Positions 11,388-20,541 are shown, counted from the stretch's first letter. The stretch: 64,000 nt of DNA from Kineosporia sp. NBRC 101731 (GCF_030269305.1 NZ_BSTC01000001.1:1005467-1069466), one strand, 5' to 3'. A program made the numbers and translations. The notes: generated from the letters alone by a model not told the origin.

Positions 11388-12332
11388 GTGGCCCACATCC
11401 AGCTGCCGGGAATGACCACCTCCGAACACCGGACCCTGGTCATGGGGGTGCTCAACGTCACCCCGGACTCGTTCAGTGACGGTGGTCGATGGCTCGACCC
11501 GGACGCGGCGGTGACGCACGGCCTGGAACTGCGGGCGCAGGGTGCGGACCTGATCGACGTCGGTGGGGAGAGCACCCGGCCCGGGGCCGAGCGGGTCAGC
11601 GAGGAGGAAGAGCTGCGCCGCACCGTTCCGGTGGTGCGCCGGCTCGCCGGGCAGGGCGTGGCCGTCAGCATCGACACGATGCGGGCGAGCGTGGCCCGGG
11701 CCGCTCTGGAGGCGGGCGCGGCCCTGGTGAACGACGTCAGCGGTGGCCGCTGGGACAGCGCCATGCCGGCGTTGATCGCGCAGACGGGTGCTCCCTTCGT
11801 GGCGATGCACTGGCGGGGCGTGCAGGCGCTGGGGCGGGCCGAGCACGATCTGGCCGCCCAGTACGACGACGTGGTGGCCGAGGTCGCCGCCGAACTGACC
11901 CAGAGCCTGGAGGTTCTGGTGGCGGCGGGTGTCGACCCGGCACAGGTGGTGCTCGACCCGGGTCTCGGCTTCTCGAAGAACGCCGAGCACAACTGGGAAC
12001 TGCTGGCGCATCTGGACGCCCTGGTCGACCTCGGGCGACCGGTGCTGGTCGGGGCCTCTCGCAAGCGGTTCCTGGGCAGCCTGCTGGCCGGGCCGGACGC
12101 GGCCCCGGCACCGGTGGGGCAGCGCGACGACGCCACCGCTGCGATCAGCGCCCTGGCCGCGACGGCCGGGGTCTGGTGCGTGCGGGTGCATGCGGTGCGG
12201 GCCAGTGTGGACGCGGTGCGGGTGGCGGCCCAGGTTCGGCAGGCCGGGCAGATGCGGCAGATCCGGCAGCAGACCCGCAGTGGCACCCACACAGAGCACA
12301 CACAGGCCGGAAGGACGACGGGGACACGGTGA
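11388..12332 (+). CDS. folP: Dihydropteroate synthase
   Basis: Joins p-aminobenzoate to the pterin pyrophosphate; this is the sulfonamide target. The 314-residue TIM barrel has MGVLNVTPDSFSDGG, the GGESTRPGA loop, DPGLGFSK and GASRKRFLG. The GTG start is preceded by GAGGAAAGAGG. The C-terminus carries about 25 extra Gln/Arg-rich residues beyond the barrel. Its stop overlaps the folB start (GTGA). Confidence 0.95.
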   Translation: MAHIQLPGMTTSEHRTLVMGVLNVTPDSFSDGGRWLDPDAAVTHGLELRAQGADLIDVGGESTRPGAERVSEEEELRRTVPVVRRLAGQGVAVSIDTMRASVARAALEAGAALVNDVSGGRWDSAMPALIAQTGAPFVAMHWRGVQALGRAEHDLAAQYDDVVAEVAAELTQSLEVLVAAGVDPAQVVLDPGLGFSKNAEHNWELLAHLDALVDLGRPVLVGASRKRFLGSLLAGPDAAPAPVGQRDDATAAISALAATAGVWCVRVHAVRASVDAVRVAAQVRQAGQMRQIRQQTRSGTHTEHTQAGRTTGTR

Positions 12333-13279
12333 GCACGGGGCTGGGCTTCGGCCCGATCACACAGGGGTCCGGGCGGTTGCTGGACCAGATCCGGCTCTCC
12401 GGCGTCACGGCCCGGGGCACCCACGGGGTCTTCGACTTCGAGCGGCGTGAAGGTCAGGACTTCGTCGTCGACGTGGTGCTGCACACCGACATCTCGGCCG
12501 CCGCGGCGAGCGACGACCTGACCCGGACCACCCACTACGGCGAGTTGGCCGGCACCGTTGCGGACATCGTCCGGGGTGATCCGGTCGACCTGATCGAGAC
12601 CCTGGCCGAGCGCATCGCCTGGGCCTGTCTGGAGCCGCCGGGTGTGTTCGCCGTCGACGTCGCGGTGCACAAACCGCAGGCGCCGATCGAGGAGACCTTC
12701 GGCGACGTGGTGGTGGCGATCCGCCGCGAGCGCACGATCTTGCTGGAGCGGGCCCCGGCCGCGCCGGTGCCGGTGGTGCTCGCCCTGGGTACGAACATGG
12801 GTGACCGGCTGATGATCCTGCGAGGCGCCGTGCGTGACCTGCGGGCGGTAGAGGGGCTGGAGATCGACGTGATCTCACCGGTGATCCAGACCGATCCGGT
12901 GGGTGGTCCCGACCAGCCCGACTACCTGAACGCGGTGGTGCTGGCCACGTCCACGCTGAGCGCGAACGACGTGCTGGCCGCCTGCAACCGCATCGAGGGC
13001 GAGTTCGGCCGCGAGCGCACGGTGCGCTGGGGCCCGCGCACCCTCGACATCGACGTGATCAGCTACGGCGAGCTACGTAGTTACGACGAGAAGCTGACCC
13101 TGCCGCACCCCCGGGCACACGAGCGGGCGTTCGTGCTGGCGCCCTGGCTGGCGGCCGACGAGCACGCCACGCTGCTCACCGACTCGGGCCCGGAGAAGGT
13201 GGCCACCCTGCTGGAACGGGCTCCGGACCGGATCTCGCTGCGGCAACGGCCCGAACTCACCCTGGAGCACTGGGCATGA
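12329..13279 (+). CDS. folK: Dihydroneopterin aldolase / HPPK fusion (FolB-FolK)
   Basis: A bifunctional folate enzyme of 316 residues. Residues ~17-130 are dihydroneopterin aldolase (LSGVTARGTHGVFDFER, LIETLAERIA, VHKPQAPI). Residues ~145-316 are hydroxymethyl-dihydropterin pyrophosphokinase (VVLALGTNMGDR, RWGPRTLDIDVI, LPHPRAHERAFVLAPW). The two steps are consecutive, which explains the fusion. The start is the GTG at 12329, overlapping the folP stop by 4 nt. Upstream in-frame starts would lie deep inside folP. In Streptomyces folB and folK are usually separate adjacent genes, so the fusion is a lineage variant. Confidence 0.94.
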   Translation: MSTGLGFGPITQGSGRLLDQIRLSGVTARGTHGVFDFERREGQDFVVDVVLHTDISAAAASDDLTRTTHYGELAGTVADIVRGDPVDLIETLAERIAWACLEPPGVFAVDVAVHKPQAPIEETFGDVVVAIRRERTILLERAPAAPVPVVLALGTNMGDRLMILRGAVRDLRAVEGLEIDVISPVIQTDPVGGPDQPDYLNAVVLATSTLSANDVLAACNRIEGEFGRERTVRWGPRTLDIDVISYGELRSYDEKLTLPHPRAHERAFVLAPWLAADEHATLLTDSGPEKVATLLERAPDRISLRQRPELTLEHWA

Positions 13280-13752
13280 GGGGCGCCCGGATCAGCACCA
13301 CGCTGCTCATCGGAGTGGTCTCGAGCGTGGTCTGCTGGGTCCTGCTGGACAGCTGGACGGGTCAGGGCAACACGGCTCCGCCGCTGTCCTGGACCGCGGT
13401 GTTCGGCACGGTGGCGCTGGTGGTCGTGGTGATCGCCGCCGGTCTGCCGATGCGTCGCTGGCAGCGCACCGTCCCGGGGGAGCGGGTCGGGATGAAGCGG
13501 CGGATCGACCCGCTGGTGGCCGCCCGTACCGCGGTGCTGGCCAAGGCGGCGGCGTACGGCGGGGCGCTGATCCTCGGCTGGTATCTCGGTCAGGCCCTGA
13601 TCCTGCTGCCCGATCTGGTGGGTGACCGCCTGGGCCGGTTCGTGCTGGCGATGATTGCCGCGGGCAGTGCCGTGGCGCTGAGCGCGGCCGGTTTCGTCGT
13701 GCAGCGATGGTGCCGGGTCCCGCCGGACGACGACGAGAAGAAACCGGACTGA
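13276..13752 (+). CDS. DUF3180 membrane protein
   Basis: A 158-residue integral membrane protein with about four hydrophobic segments and a short charged tail (DDDEKKPD). Its ATG overlaps the folK stop (ATGA). A DUF3180 gene directly after folK is a conserved actinobacterial arrangement. No biochemical role is known; a link to folate export or synthesis would rest only on position. Confidence 0.85.
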   Translation: MRGARISTTLLIGVVSSVVCWVLLDSWTGQGNTAPPLSWTAVFGTVALVVVVIAAGLPMRRWQRTVPGERVGMKRRIDPLVAARTAVLAKAAAYGGALILGWYLGQALILLPDLVGDRLGRFVLAMIAAGSAVALSAAGFVVQRWCRVPPDDDEKKPD

Positions 13753-13934
13753 GTTCGGCATCTGTGACGGGTGTGTCGTCTGAGTCGTACCAGTATGAAA
13801 ACCTCCGAACGGGAGGCTGACTGAGGCATCGGCCGAACGGCCATTCCTCTCGGTACCGGCGATGTCGGACGCACGCGTAACTACCCTGGGTACTCGATCG
13901 TAAGCACAGCGATCATTCACTCCCAGGAGACACC
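13753..13934 (+). promoter_or_regulatory. Upstream region of the glycosyltransferase/beta-helix operon
   Basis: A 182-nt gap. Two small hairpins both have GAAC at the loop (13802-13816 and 13831-13842). A possible -10 hexamer, TACCCT, lies at 13882-13887. The sequence supports a separate promoter for the operon, but no known riboswitch or operator is recognised. Confidence 0.4.
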
Positions 13935-15263
13935 TTGCCCCCTGCTGTCCTGCTTGCGTCCGGATCCGTGCCCCTGGCATCCGGCCCTCTGGACGTGGTC
14001 AATGCGTTCGTCCCCTGGGACTCGGTGCAGGACCTGCGTTCCTGGATGCCGCTGGGGGTCGCGGGTGTCATCGTGTGGAGTCTGTGGATCTACCGGTGGG
14101 TGCTCTCCCGGGCCTACCGCCCGGTCAGCAACACCTTCCGCACGACCACCTCGGTCGTCGTACCCAGTTTCCGCGAGGACGTCGAGATCCTGCGCCGCTG
14201 CCTGGCCACCTGGCTGGCCCAGGGGCCGTCCGAGCTGATCGTCGTGCCGGACATCGAGGACATCGACTGCATCGAGATGCTGAACCGGGTGGGCGACCCC
14301 CGCCTGCGGGTGCTGCCGTTCGCACACCGCGGCAAGCGGTCGGCGCTGGGCGTCGGCATCCGCGCCGCGCGGGGCGAGGTGCTGGTGCTCACCGACTCCG
14401 ACACTGCCTGGGAGCCAGGCCTTCTCGCGGCCGTCCAGATGCCGTTCCAAGATCCGCGGGTCGGTGCCGTCGCCACCCAGCAGAAGGTCTACCGGCGCTG
14501 GTCGAGCATGTGGCGGCTGGTCGCCGACTGGATCATCGACCTGCGTTACTACGACTACGTGCCTGCGATGGGCCGCGTCGGGGGCGTGATCTGTGTGTCC
14601 GGCCGGACCGGTGCCTACCGTCGCGACGCGGTGATGCCCGTGCTGGAGAACCTGGAGCACGAGTTCTTCCTGGGCCGCCGCTGCGTCGCCGGCGACGACG
14701 GCCGGCTGACCTGGCTGGTGCTGGCCTCCGGCTACCGGACCGAGTTCCAGTCGACCGCCCAGGCGATGTCGATGTTCCCGGCCACGTTCGCCGGTTTCGT
14801 GAAACAGCGCATCCGCTGGAGTCGTAACTCCTACCGCTGTTACCTCACCGCGCTCTGGAAGGGCTGGTTGCGCGACGTGCCCTTCGTCTCCAAGATCACC
14901 GTACTGCAGATTCTGCTCACCCCGGTGACCATGGGCATGGCCCTGACCTACCTCCTGCTCTCCCGGATGGCACCGGGCTGGGGCGGCGTGGTGCTGGCCC
15001 TGGGCTGGCTGATGGCGGGACGACTCGTGCGCAGCGTGTCCCACCTGTGGCGGCACCCGCTCGACATCTTCCTGCTGCCCGTGGTGACGCTCGTGGTCAT
15101 CCTGATCTCGTTGCCGATCAAGCTCTACGCGTTCGTCACGATGAACAAGCAGGGCTGGCTCACGCGTAACAGCGACCAGATCGGTGGCGACGGGCAGGAC
15201 AACGCCTCGCTCGGCCTGACCTTCGACGAGTCCCGGCGCGAGGTGGTTCTCGATGTCCGGTAA
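13935..15263 (+). CDS. Processive family-2 glycosyltransferase, hyaluronan-synthase class
   Basis: Membrane glycan synthase, 442 residues. A TTG start is chosen because AGGAGA lies 4 nt upstream; no ATG or GTG fits. The N-terminus holds one membrane segment (WMPLGVAGVIVWSLWIYRW). The cytoplasmic GT-A domain has VVVPSFRED, the DSD-type metal motif TDSDTAWE, the acceptor motif SGRTGAYRRDAV, the GDD-type motif AGDDGRLTWLVLASGYRTEF and QRIRW (Q-x-x-R-W), the hallmark of processive synthases. Three or four C-terminal membrane segments follow and would form the export pore. The nearest class by motif is HAS/NodC/chitin synthase. The sugar cannot be read from sequence. The 3' end overlaps the beta-helix gene by 11 nt. 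Confidence 0.88.
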   Translation: MPPAVLLASGSVPLASGPLDVVNAFVPWDSVQDLRSWMPLGVAGVIVWSLWIYRWVLSRAYRPVSNTFRTTTSVVVPSFREDVEILRRCLATWLAQGPSELIVVPDIEDIDCIEMLNRVGDPRLRVLPFAHRGKRSALGVGIRAARGEVLVLTDSDTAWEPGLLAAVQMPFQDPRVGAVATQQKVYRRWSSMWRLVADWIIDLRYYDYVPAMGRVGGVICVSGRTGAYRRDAVMPVLENLEHEFFLGRRCVAGDDGRLTWLVLASGYRTEFQSTAQAMSMFPATFAGFVKQRIRWSRNSYRCYLTALWKGWLRDVPFVSKITVLQILLTPVTMGMALTYLLLSRMAPGWGGVVLALGWLMAGRLVRSVSHLWRHPLDIFLLPVVTLVVILISLPIKLYAFVTMNKQGWLTRNSDQIGGDGQDNASLGLTFDESRREVVLDVR

Positions 15264-17607
15264 GGCTTTTCTGGGGTGCCTGGGCGCGGCCGTGCTGGTC
15301 TGCGCCGGCGGTGCCGCCCCGGCCCGGGCCGATTCCCCCGGAGACCAGGTGCTCGCCGCGAAGGAGGCTCTGACCGACGCCCCGCGCCAGGCCGAGCTGG
15401 TCGCCGGCGAGGACCAGCGGGTCACCCGGGCGCTGGTGAGTCAGCAGGTGCGCAAGGAGAAGGGCGCCGGCACCGGCGCCTACCGGGCCCGCTCGAACGG
15501 CCAGTACACGTTGGTGCTGACGGCCCGCAAGCGTCCCTACAGCTTCGACGACCTGCGAAACCTGTCACCGGACAAGCTGATCAAGCAGACCGACGGGTCG
15601 TTCCTGCTGCGCGAGCACGTGCTGGTCGGGCCCGGGGCCACTCTGTCGATCAGCCCCGACAAGCCGCTGAACCTCAAGATGAGTTCCGGCCCGGACGGTT
15701 TCGTCTCGATCGTCACCGACGGCGGGCGGCTGCGGCTGAACGGCACCGCTACCGCCCCGATCTCGATCACCAGCTGGGACGAGTCGCACGGCCGCACCGA
15801 CGCGAGGCTCGGTGACGGCCGGGCCTACGTGCGGGCCAGTGGCCTGCTCGTGGCGAGCTACACCAGGTTCAGCCGGCTCGGCTTCTGGAGCGGGCGCACC
15901 GGCGGGCTGGCCGTGGGTGCCAACAGTTCTCTGCCCACCACCAACCTCAGCACCAGCGCGGCCACCGGGGTGGACGACGACCCGGTGGCCCAGCGGGCGG
16001 GCAGCCACACCGATATCCTGCCGGCGGGCAAGGTGCCCTCCGCGGCGCGGGACGGGGCCACGCCGCTCTTCTCCGCGATCACCAACTCCTCGATGAACGG
16101 CAACGCGTTCGGGCTGTTCGTGACCGGTTCCTCGGTGCAGGTCGCCGACACGGTGATCAGCAACAGCCTGGTCGACGGCCTGGTGCTGCACCGCAACGTG
16201 TCCGGTGCGGTGATCAGCCGGGTGACGGTGAAGAAGTCGGCCCTGGACGGAGTGGTGGTCAACCGCGACGTCGAGGCCACCACGCTGACCCAGCTGAACG
16301 TGCACGACAACGGCCGGGACGGCGTGCTGCTCAACGGCAGCCCGTTCGCCGACGGGCCCTCGCCCAGTGGCGCGTCCATGCGTCCCTTCGGCAACAACAA
16401 CCTGAGCAGCAGCAAGATCTCCGGCAACGCCCGGATCGGGGTGTACGTCACGGGTGGGGAAGCGATCACCGTGCAGGGAAACACCGTGTCCGGTGGGCAT
16501 TCCGGGATCGTGGTCTCGGAGGGCGCCCGGGAGGTCATGGTGAACAGCAACACGGTGAAAGACTCCGCAGCCAACGGAATTCAGGTGCGGGACGGCTCGA
16601 AGGCCGACCTGACCTCGAACAACGTGATCGGCGCGGCGACCGGTGTGCACGTCCGGGACGCGATCGCGTCGCTGCGCGACAACTCCACCTCCGGTGTCAC
16701 CCTGCACGCGTTCACCTTCGTCGGGAACGTGGCCGGGAGCGTGGCCCGGGACAACGCGCTACGTGGTTCCGGCACCTCGGCCGTCGACACGGTGCGCGTC
16801 AGCGGTGAGGTGCCCGAGGTGTCCGACACCGATGACTCCGGCTGGTCCCGGACCGTCACGAAGGACTCGCTCGTCAGTATTCTCAGGCATCCGCTCACGA
16901 TGGTCTGGATCGGCGTGGCCGTTCTGCTCCTGATGATGAGCCGTCCCCGGCGTGGCGGTACCCGTGCGCCCTACCTGGCTGATCCACTGATCGGGAACGG
17001 TCGGCCACCGATGGCCGACCTCTCGACGGAACGCACAGAACGCACGGAACGGGCAGAACGGCAGGAACGGGAGCAGTCGGTGAATCATCCCCAGCAGCCG
17101 GGATCCCGGCCGAGAGCCCAGCAATTCAGGCCGATCACGGTCAGGTCCGACGAATCCCCGCCGACCGTGGCCGCGCCCGTCCAGCATCCGGTGCCGCCGC
17201 AGCCCGGACGCCGTTCCACCCCGCAGTACCGGCCCCGCACCGCCGCGGAACGCCTGGTGCCGGGGATGCAGCCGAGGCCCGCACCGAACCGGCACGACCA
17301 AAACCGGCACGACCAGACCCCGCCCGGATATCACCCCGGTTACTCCGACCCGGAGCCCCCGGTGGCGGCCGAATGGCTTCAGCCGCGACCATCCTCGGTG
17401 CCGAGGCAGAAACCCGAGGTGCGTGTGGACGTCCGCGATTCCTGGGATGCCCGAAACGACAACGGCGACAACACCGGCGATAACGGCAACAACGGCAACA
17501 ACGGCAATGGCACCCCGGCCAACGGGAGCACCGTGATCGACCTCGCGATCGCGCAGGCGCGGGCCAACCCCGTTCCCTCGCGCCGTCGCCGGTCGGTGGG
17601 ACGATGA
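15253..17607 (+). CDS. Membrane-anchored right-handed beta-helix protein (784 aa)
   Basis: Opens with a signal peptide (AFLGCLGAAVLVCAGGAAPARA). About 500 extracytoplasmic residues follow, with parallel beta-helix repeats from roughly 270 to 510 rich in NNN/SGN turns (SSSKISGNARIGVYV, VQGNTVSGGHSGIVV, VNSNTVKDSAANGIQV). One membrane helix lies near 547-564 (LTMVWIGVAVLLLMM). A Pro/Arg-rich cytoplasmic tail of ~220 residues has a TERTERAERQER repeat and an NGDNTGDNGNNGNNGNG run. Beta-helix folds of this type include alginate epimerases and polysaccharide lyases, so a modifying or guiding role on the glycan made by the upstream synthase is inferred. Catalytic residues cannot be assigned. Confidence 0.8.
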   Translation: MSGKAFLGCLGAAVLVCAGGAAPARADSPGDQVLAAKEALTDAPRQAELVAGEDQRVTRALVSQQVRKEKGAGTGAYRARSNGQYTLVLTARKRPYSFDDLRNLSPDKLIKQTDGSFLLREHVLVGPGATLSISPDKPLNLKMSSGPDGFVSIVTDGGRLRLNGTATAPISITSWDESHGRTDARLGDGRAYVRASGLLVASYTRFSRLGFWSGRTGGLAVGANSSLPTTNLSTSAATGVDDDPVAQRAGSHTDILPAGKVPSAARDGATPLFSAITNSSMNGNAFGLFVTGSSVQVADTVISNSLVDGLVLHRNVSGAVISRVTVKKSALDGVVVNRDVEATTLTQLNVHDNGRDGVLLNGSPFADGPSPSGASMRPFGNNNLSSSKISGNARIGVYVTGGEAITVQGNTVSGGHSGIVVSEGAREVMVNSNTVKDSAANGIQVRDGSKADLTSNNVIGAATGVHVRDAIASLRDNSTSGVTLHAFTFVGNVAGSVARDNALRGSGTSAVDTVRVSGEVPEVSDTDDSGWSRTVTKDSLVSILRHPLTMVWIGVAVLLLMMSRPRRGGTRAPYLADPLIGNGRPPMADLSTERTERTERAERQEREQSVNHPQQPGSRPRAQQFRPITVRSDESPPTVAAPVQHPVPPQPGRRSTPQYRPRTAAERLVPGMQPRPAPNRHDQNRHDQTPPGYHPGYSDPEPPVAAEWLQPRPSSVPRQKPEVRVDVRDSWDARNDNGDNTGDNGNNGNNGNGTPANGSTVIDLAIAQARANPVPSRRRRSVGR

Positions 17608-18788
17608 ACGCGCCGACGGGCCGCCCCCTGATGGCGTTCGCGGCGCTCGGCCTGGTCGCGACCTTCGCGGCCGGCTGGGCGGTCGGGCATGAGTCCGGCA
17701 GCTCCGGCGGCGAGGTGCACAACACCACCTCCCCGGCCGTTCCGGGTGCCACCCGGACCCCGGCCACCAGCCCCGAGCTCCCGGCCGGGACCTCCACCGC
17801 ACCGGACGTCACCGGTAGTCCGGAGGAAGGCGGGATCAGCACCGCCAAGCTGAAACTGCCGTCGCTGAACAAGTGGAAGAAACCACCGGTCGGCGCCTTC
17901 ACCTGCCCACAGGCCACGTCCACGGTCTCGACCAGCGACGAACTGCAGCAGGCGCTCGACACCGCCAAGGCCGGCTCGTCGATCCGGATCGCCGACGGGC
18001 TGTACACCGGCGAGTTCAGGACCAGGCGCGACGGCACCGCGAAGAAGCCGATCTACCTGTGCGGCGGCCGTAAGGCGGTGCTGGAGGCGGGTGCGGTCAA
18101 GGGCGGGTACACGCTGCACTTCGACAGTGCCTCGTACTGGCGGGCCGACGGTTTCACGGTGCGCAACGGCCAGAAGGGCGTGATGGTGGACGCCGGTACG
18201 GGTATCGGCCTGCAGAACCTCCTGGTCGAGCAGATCGGTGACGAGGCCGTGCACCTGCGCACCGGCAGCACCAAGAACGTGGTGCGGGGCCTGACGGTGC
18301 GCGACACCGGCCTGCGTAAGCCGCAGTACGGCGAGGGCGTGTACATCGGTACGGCCGAGAGCAATTGGTGCGAGTACACGGACTGCAAGCCGGACCGCAG
18401 CAACGACAACTTCGTCCTGAACAACCACATCTCCGGCACCACCGCGGAGAACGTCGACATCAAGGAAGGCACCCAGGGCGGCGTGCTGACCGGCAACACC
18501 TTCGACGGCGCCGGCCTGACCCAGGGCGACAGCTGGGTCGACGTGAAGGGCAACGGCTGGCTGATCTCGGGCAACACCGGCACCGACTCACCCGCCGACG
18601 GCTACAAGGTGATCGAGATCCTGGACGGCTGGGGTTGGCGGAACCTGTTCAGCGCCAATTCCTCCACGGTCAACGGCAGCGGCTACGCGATCAACGTGAC
18701 GAAGCGGCACAATGACAACGTGGTGCGCTGCAACAACACGGCGAAGAGCGCGGCCGAGGGGCTGACCACGATCGACTGCGCCAAGTAG
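17604..18788 (+). CDS. Secreted/anchored beta-helix protein, polysaccharide-lyase-6-like
   Basis: A 394-residue protein whose ATG overlaps the preceding stop (ATGA). It has an N-terminal signal anchor (LMAFAALGLVATFAAGWAVG), a Pro/Thr/Ser linker to about residue 90, then a right-handed beta-helix. The helix begins with the pattern typical of the PL6/chondroitinase-B-like group (ALDTAKAGSSIRIADGLYTG, GTAKKPIYLCGG) and continues with DEAVHLRTGSTKNVV, GEGVYIGTAE, VDIKEGTQGGVLTGNTFDG and VDVKGNGWLISGNTG. These suggest a glycan-binding or cleaving fold facing outward. Four Cys residues could form disulfides. With the upstream synthase and beta-helix it forms a three-gene unit; activity is inferred from fold and context only. 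Confidence 0.78.
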   Translation: MNAPTGRPLMAFAALGLVATFAAGWAVGHESGSSGGEVHNTTSPAVPGATRTPATSPELPAGTSTAPDVTGSPEEGGISTAKLKLPSLNKWKKPPVGAFTCPQATSTVSTSDELQQALDTAKAGSSIRIADGLYTGEFRTRRDGTAKKPIYLCGGRKAVLEAGAVKGGYTLHFDSASYWRADGFTVRNGQKGVMVDAGTGIGLQNLLVEQIGDEAVHLRTGSTKNVVRGLTVRDTGLRKPQYGEGVYIGTAESNWCEYTDCKPDRSNDNFVLNNHISGTTAENVDIKEGTQGGVLTGNTFDGAGLTQGDSWVDVKGNGWLISGNTGTDSPADGYKVIEILDGWGWRNLFSANSSTVNGSGYAINVTKRHNDNVVRCNNTAKSAAEGLTTIDCAK

Positions 18789-18791
18789 AAG

Positions 18792-18813
18792 CTACTTGTC
18801 GACTACTTGTCGA
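18792..18813. repeat. 11-bp tandem duplication at the 3' end of nuoD2
   Basis: CTACTTGTCGA occurs twice head to tail (18792-18802 and 18803-18813). On the minus strand it repeats the last codons and stop of the NuoD gene, giving a second stop-containing copy just downstream. Confidence 0.9.
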
Positions 18814-19990
18814 CGTCGCCGACCACGAAGAAGGTCGAGCCGATGATGGCGACCAGGTCGGGGAGCAGGGTGCCCGGCAGCAGTTCGGACAGCACCTGCA
18901 CGTTGCTGAACGAGGCCGAGCGCAGCTTCAGTCGCCACGGCACCTTGTCTCCCTTGCTGACCAGGTAATACCCGTTGAGACCGAGCGGGTTCTCGGTCCA
19001 GCGGTAGACCTGACCGGGCGGAACCTTGAGCACCTTGGGCAGTTTCACGTTGATCGGGCCGGGCGGCAGCGAGCGCAGCCGGTCGGCGCAGTAGTCGGCC
19101 AGGTCGAGGCTGACGTGCACCTGCTCCTGCAGCACCTGGAACCGGGCCAGGCAGTCGCCCTCGGTGCGGGTGACCACGCGGCCCGGGCCGCCGGGTGCGA
19201 ACAGCTCGCCGTACGCCAGGTAGGGGTCGTCGCGGCGCAGGTCGAGGTCGAGCCCGCTGGCCCGGGCGACCGGCCCGCTCACCCCGTAGGCCGCGGCGGT
19301 CTCCTTCGACAGCACCCCCACACCGCGGGTGCGGGCCTGCAGAATCTCGTTGCCGACAATCAGCGACTCCAGCCGGGGCAGCCGCCGTCGCACCGACGCG
19401 ACGGCGTGGTGCACCCGGGCCAGCCAGCCGGCCGGCAGGTCTTCCTTCAGCCCGCCGACCCGGTTGAACATGTAGTGCATACGCCCGCCGGAGAGCTCCT
19501 CCATCACGGCCTGCAGCTCTTCGCGTTCGGTGAACGAGTAGAAGACCGGCGTGATCGCCCCGAGCTCCAGCGGGTACGAGCCGAGGAACATCAGGTGATT
19601 GAGGACGCGGTTGAGCTCGGCGAGGAGGGTGCGGGCCCAGACGGCGCGCTCGGGAACCTCGGTGCCCAGCAGTTGCTCCGCCGCCAGCACCACTCCCAGT
19701 TCGTTGGCGAACGCCGAGAGCCAGTCGTGACGGTTGGCCAGCACGATGATCTGCCGGTAGTCGCGCACCTCGAACAGTTTCTCGGCGCCGCGGTGCATGT
19801 ACCCGACGATCGGCTCGGCGCTCACCACCCGCTCGCCGTCGACGACGATGCGCAGCCGCAGCACCCCGTGGGTGGCCGGATGCTGCGGGCCGATGTTGAG
19901 CACCATGTCCGACGTGGCCAGGCCCGAGGACCCGAGCGCCACGGTGAGAGCGCGGGAGGTCTCGCCGGCAGCGCCGACAGTGGGAGTCAC
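18803..19990 (-). CDS. nuoD2: Orphan NADH-quinone oxidoreductase subunit D paralogue
   Basis: A 395-residue NuoD-family (49-kDa/hydrogenase-large-subunit fold) protein with [46 protein letters not shown] and the C-terminal RLRSASF-like segment ([12 protein letters not shown]). These contribute to the quinone chamber in complex I. No other nuo gene is present within 60 kb here, so this is a stand-alone copy, as the nuoD2 of Streptomyces is in my memory. Its partner is unknown. The GTG at 19990 has CAGACT seven nt upstream, close to the leaderless pattern. Confidence 0.88.
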   Translation of the reverse strand: MTPTVGAAGETSRALTVALGSSGLATSDMVLNIGPQHPATHGVLRLRIVVDGERVVSAEPIVGYMHRGAEKLFEVRDYRQIIVLANRHDWLSAFANELGVVLAAEQLLGTEVPERAVWARTLLAELNRVLNHLMFLGSYPLELGAITPVFYSFTEREELQAVMEELSGGRMHYMFNRVGGLKEDLPAGWLARVHHAVASVRRRLPRLESLIVGNEILQARTRGVGVLSKETAAAYGVSGPVARASGLDLDLRRDDPYLAYGELFAPGGPGRVVTRTEGDCLARFQVLQEQVHVSLDLADYCADRLRSLPPGPINVKLPKVLKVPPGQVYRWTENPLGLNGYYLVSKGDKVPWRLKLRSASFSNVQVLSELLPGTLLPDLVAIIGSTFFVVGDVDK

Positions 19991-20042
19991 GCCTGAAAGT
20001 CTGCCCTAGGAGCGGCGGGGTGGGTGTGACATCCTGCGAACC

Positions 20043-20537
20043 ATGGTCAGGACCCAGGGCGACGTCTTCGACGCGGACGGTGCGGCGTGGACGCCGATCT
20101 CCCCGAAACTGGCCGCCGTGCGGCGCGCCTGGCTGGCGATCGAGAGCCTCGTGGCCCTGGCCGTCTTCACCGTCCCGGCCGTGATGTTCAGCCGCTGGTT
20201 CCTGATCGGCACCGCGGTCAGCGTTCTCGCCCTGATCTGGGGCTGGTGGCTGATCGGGCGGCAGATCCGGTCGTGGGGCTACGCCGAGCGGGCCGACGAT
20301 CTGCTGATCCGGCACGGGGTGATGTTCCGGGAGCTGGTCGTGGTGCCCTACGGGCGCATGCAGTTCGTCGACGTGCAGGCCGGTCCCATCGACCAGTTGT
20401 TCGGGGTGGCGCACATCCAGCTGCACACCGCCTCGGCCGGCACCGACGCCCGCATCCCCGGCCTGAACACCGCCGAGGCCTCCCGCCTGCGTGACCGTCT
20501 CGCCTCCCGCGGCGAGGCCCGTCTGGCGGGGTTGTGA
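20043..20537 (+). CDS. Bacterial PH-domain membrane protein (DUF304/bPH2), first of pair
   Basis: A 164-residue protein with two adjacent hydrophobic segments (about 45-62 and 64-84) followed by one bPH2 domain (RSWGYAERADDLLIRHGVMF, VVVPYGRMQFVDVQAGPIDQLFGVAHIQLHTA). This matches the YdbS half of YdbS/YdbT-type pairs. The ATG at 20043 has CATCCT 7 nt upstream and no Shine-Dalgarno site. It is followed almost immediately by the larger PH-domain gene. Function is unknown; in Bacillus the pair affects resistance to some antimicrobials. Confidence 0.82.
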   Translation: MVRTQGDVFDADGAAWTPISPKLAAVRRAWLAIESLVALAVFTVPAVMFSRWFLIGTAVSVLALIWGWWLIGRQIRSWGYAERADDLLIRHGVMFRELVVVPYGRMQFVDVQAGPIDQLFGVAHIQLHTASAGTDARIPGLNTAEASRLRDRLASRGEARLAGL

Positions 20538-20541
20538 CGTT

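Noticed and set aside
10718-12670. 650-codon minus-strand frame opposite folE/folP
   Set aside because: Shadow frame created by G/C-rich codon bias; the plus strand carries clear folate enzymes.
13753-13934. c-di-GMP riboswitch ahead of the glycosyltransferase operon
   Set aside because: No GEMM-I or GEMM-II conserved core is visible; only two small GAAC-loop hairpins.
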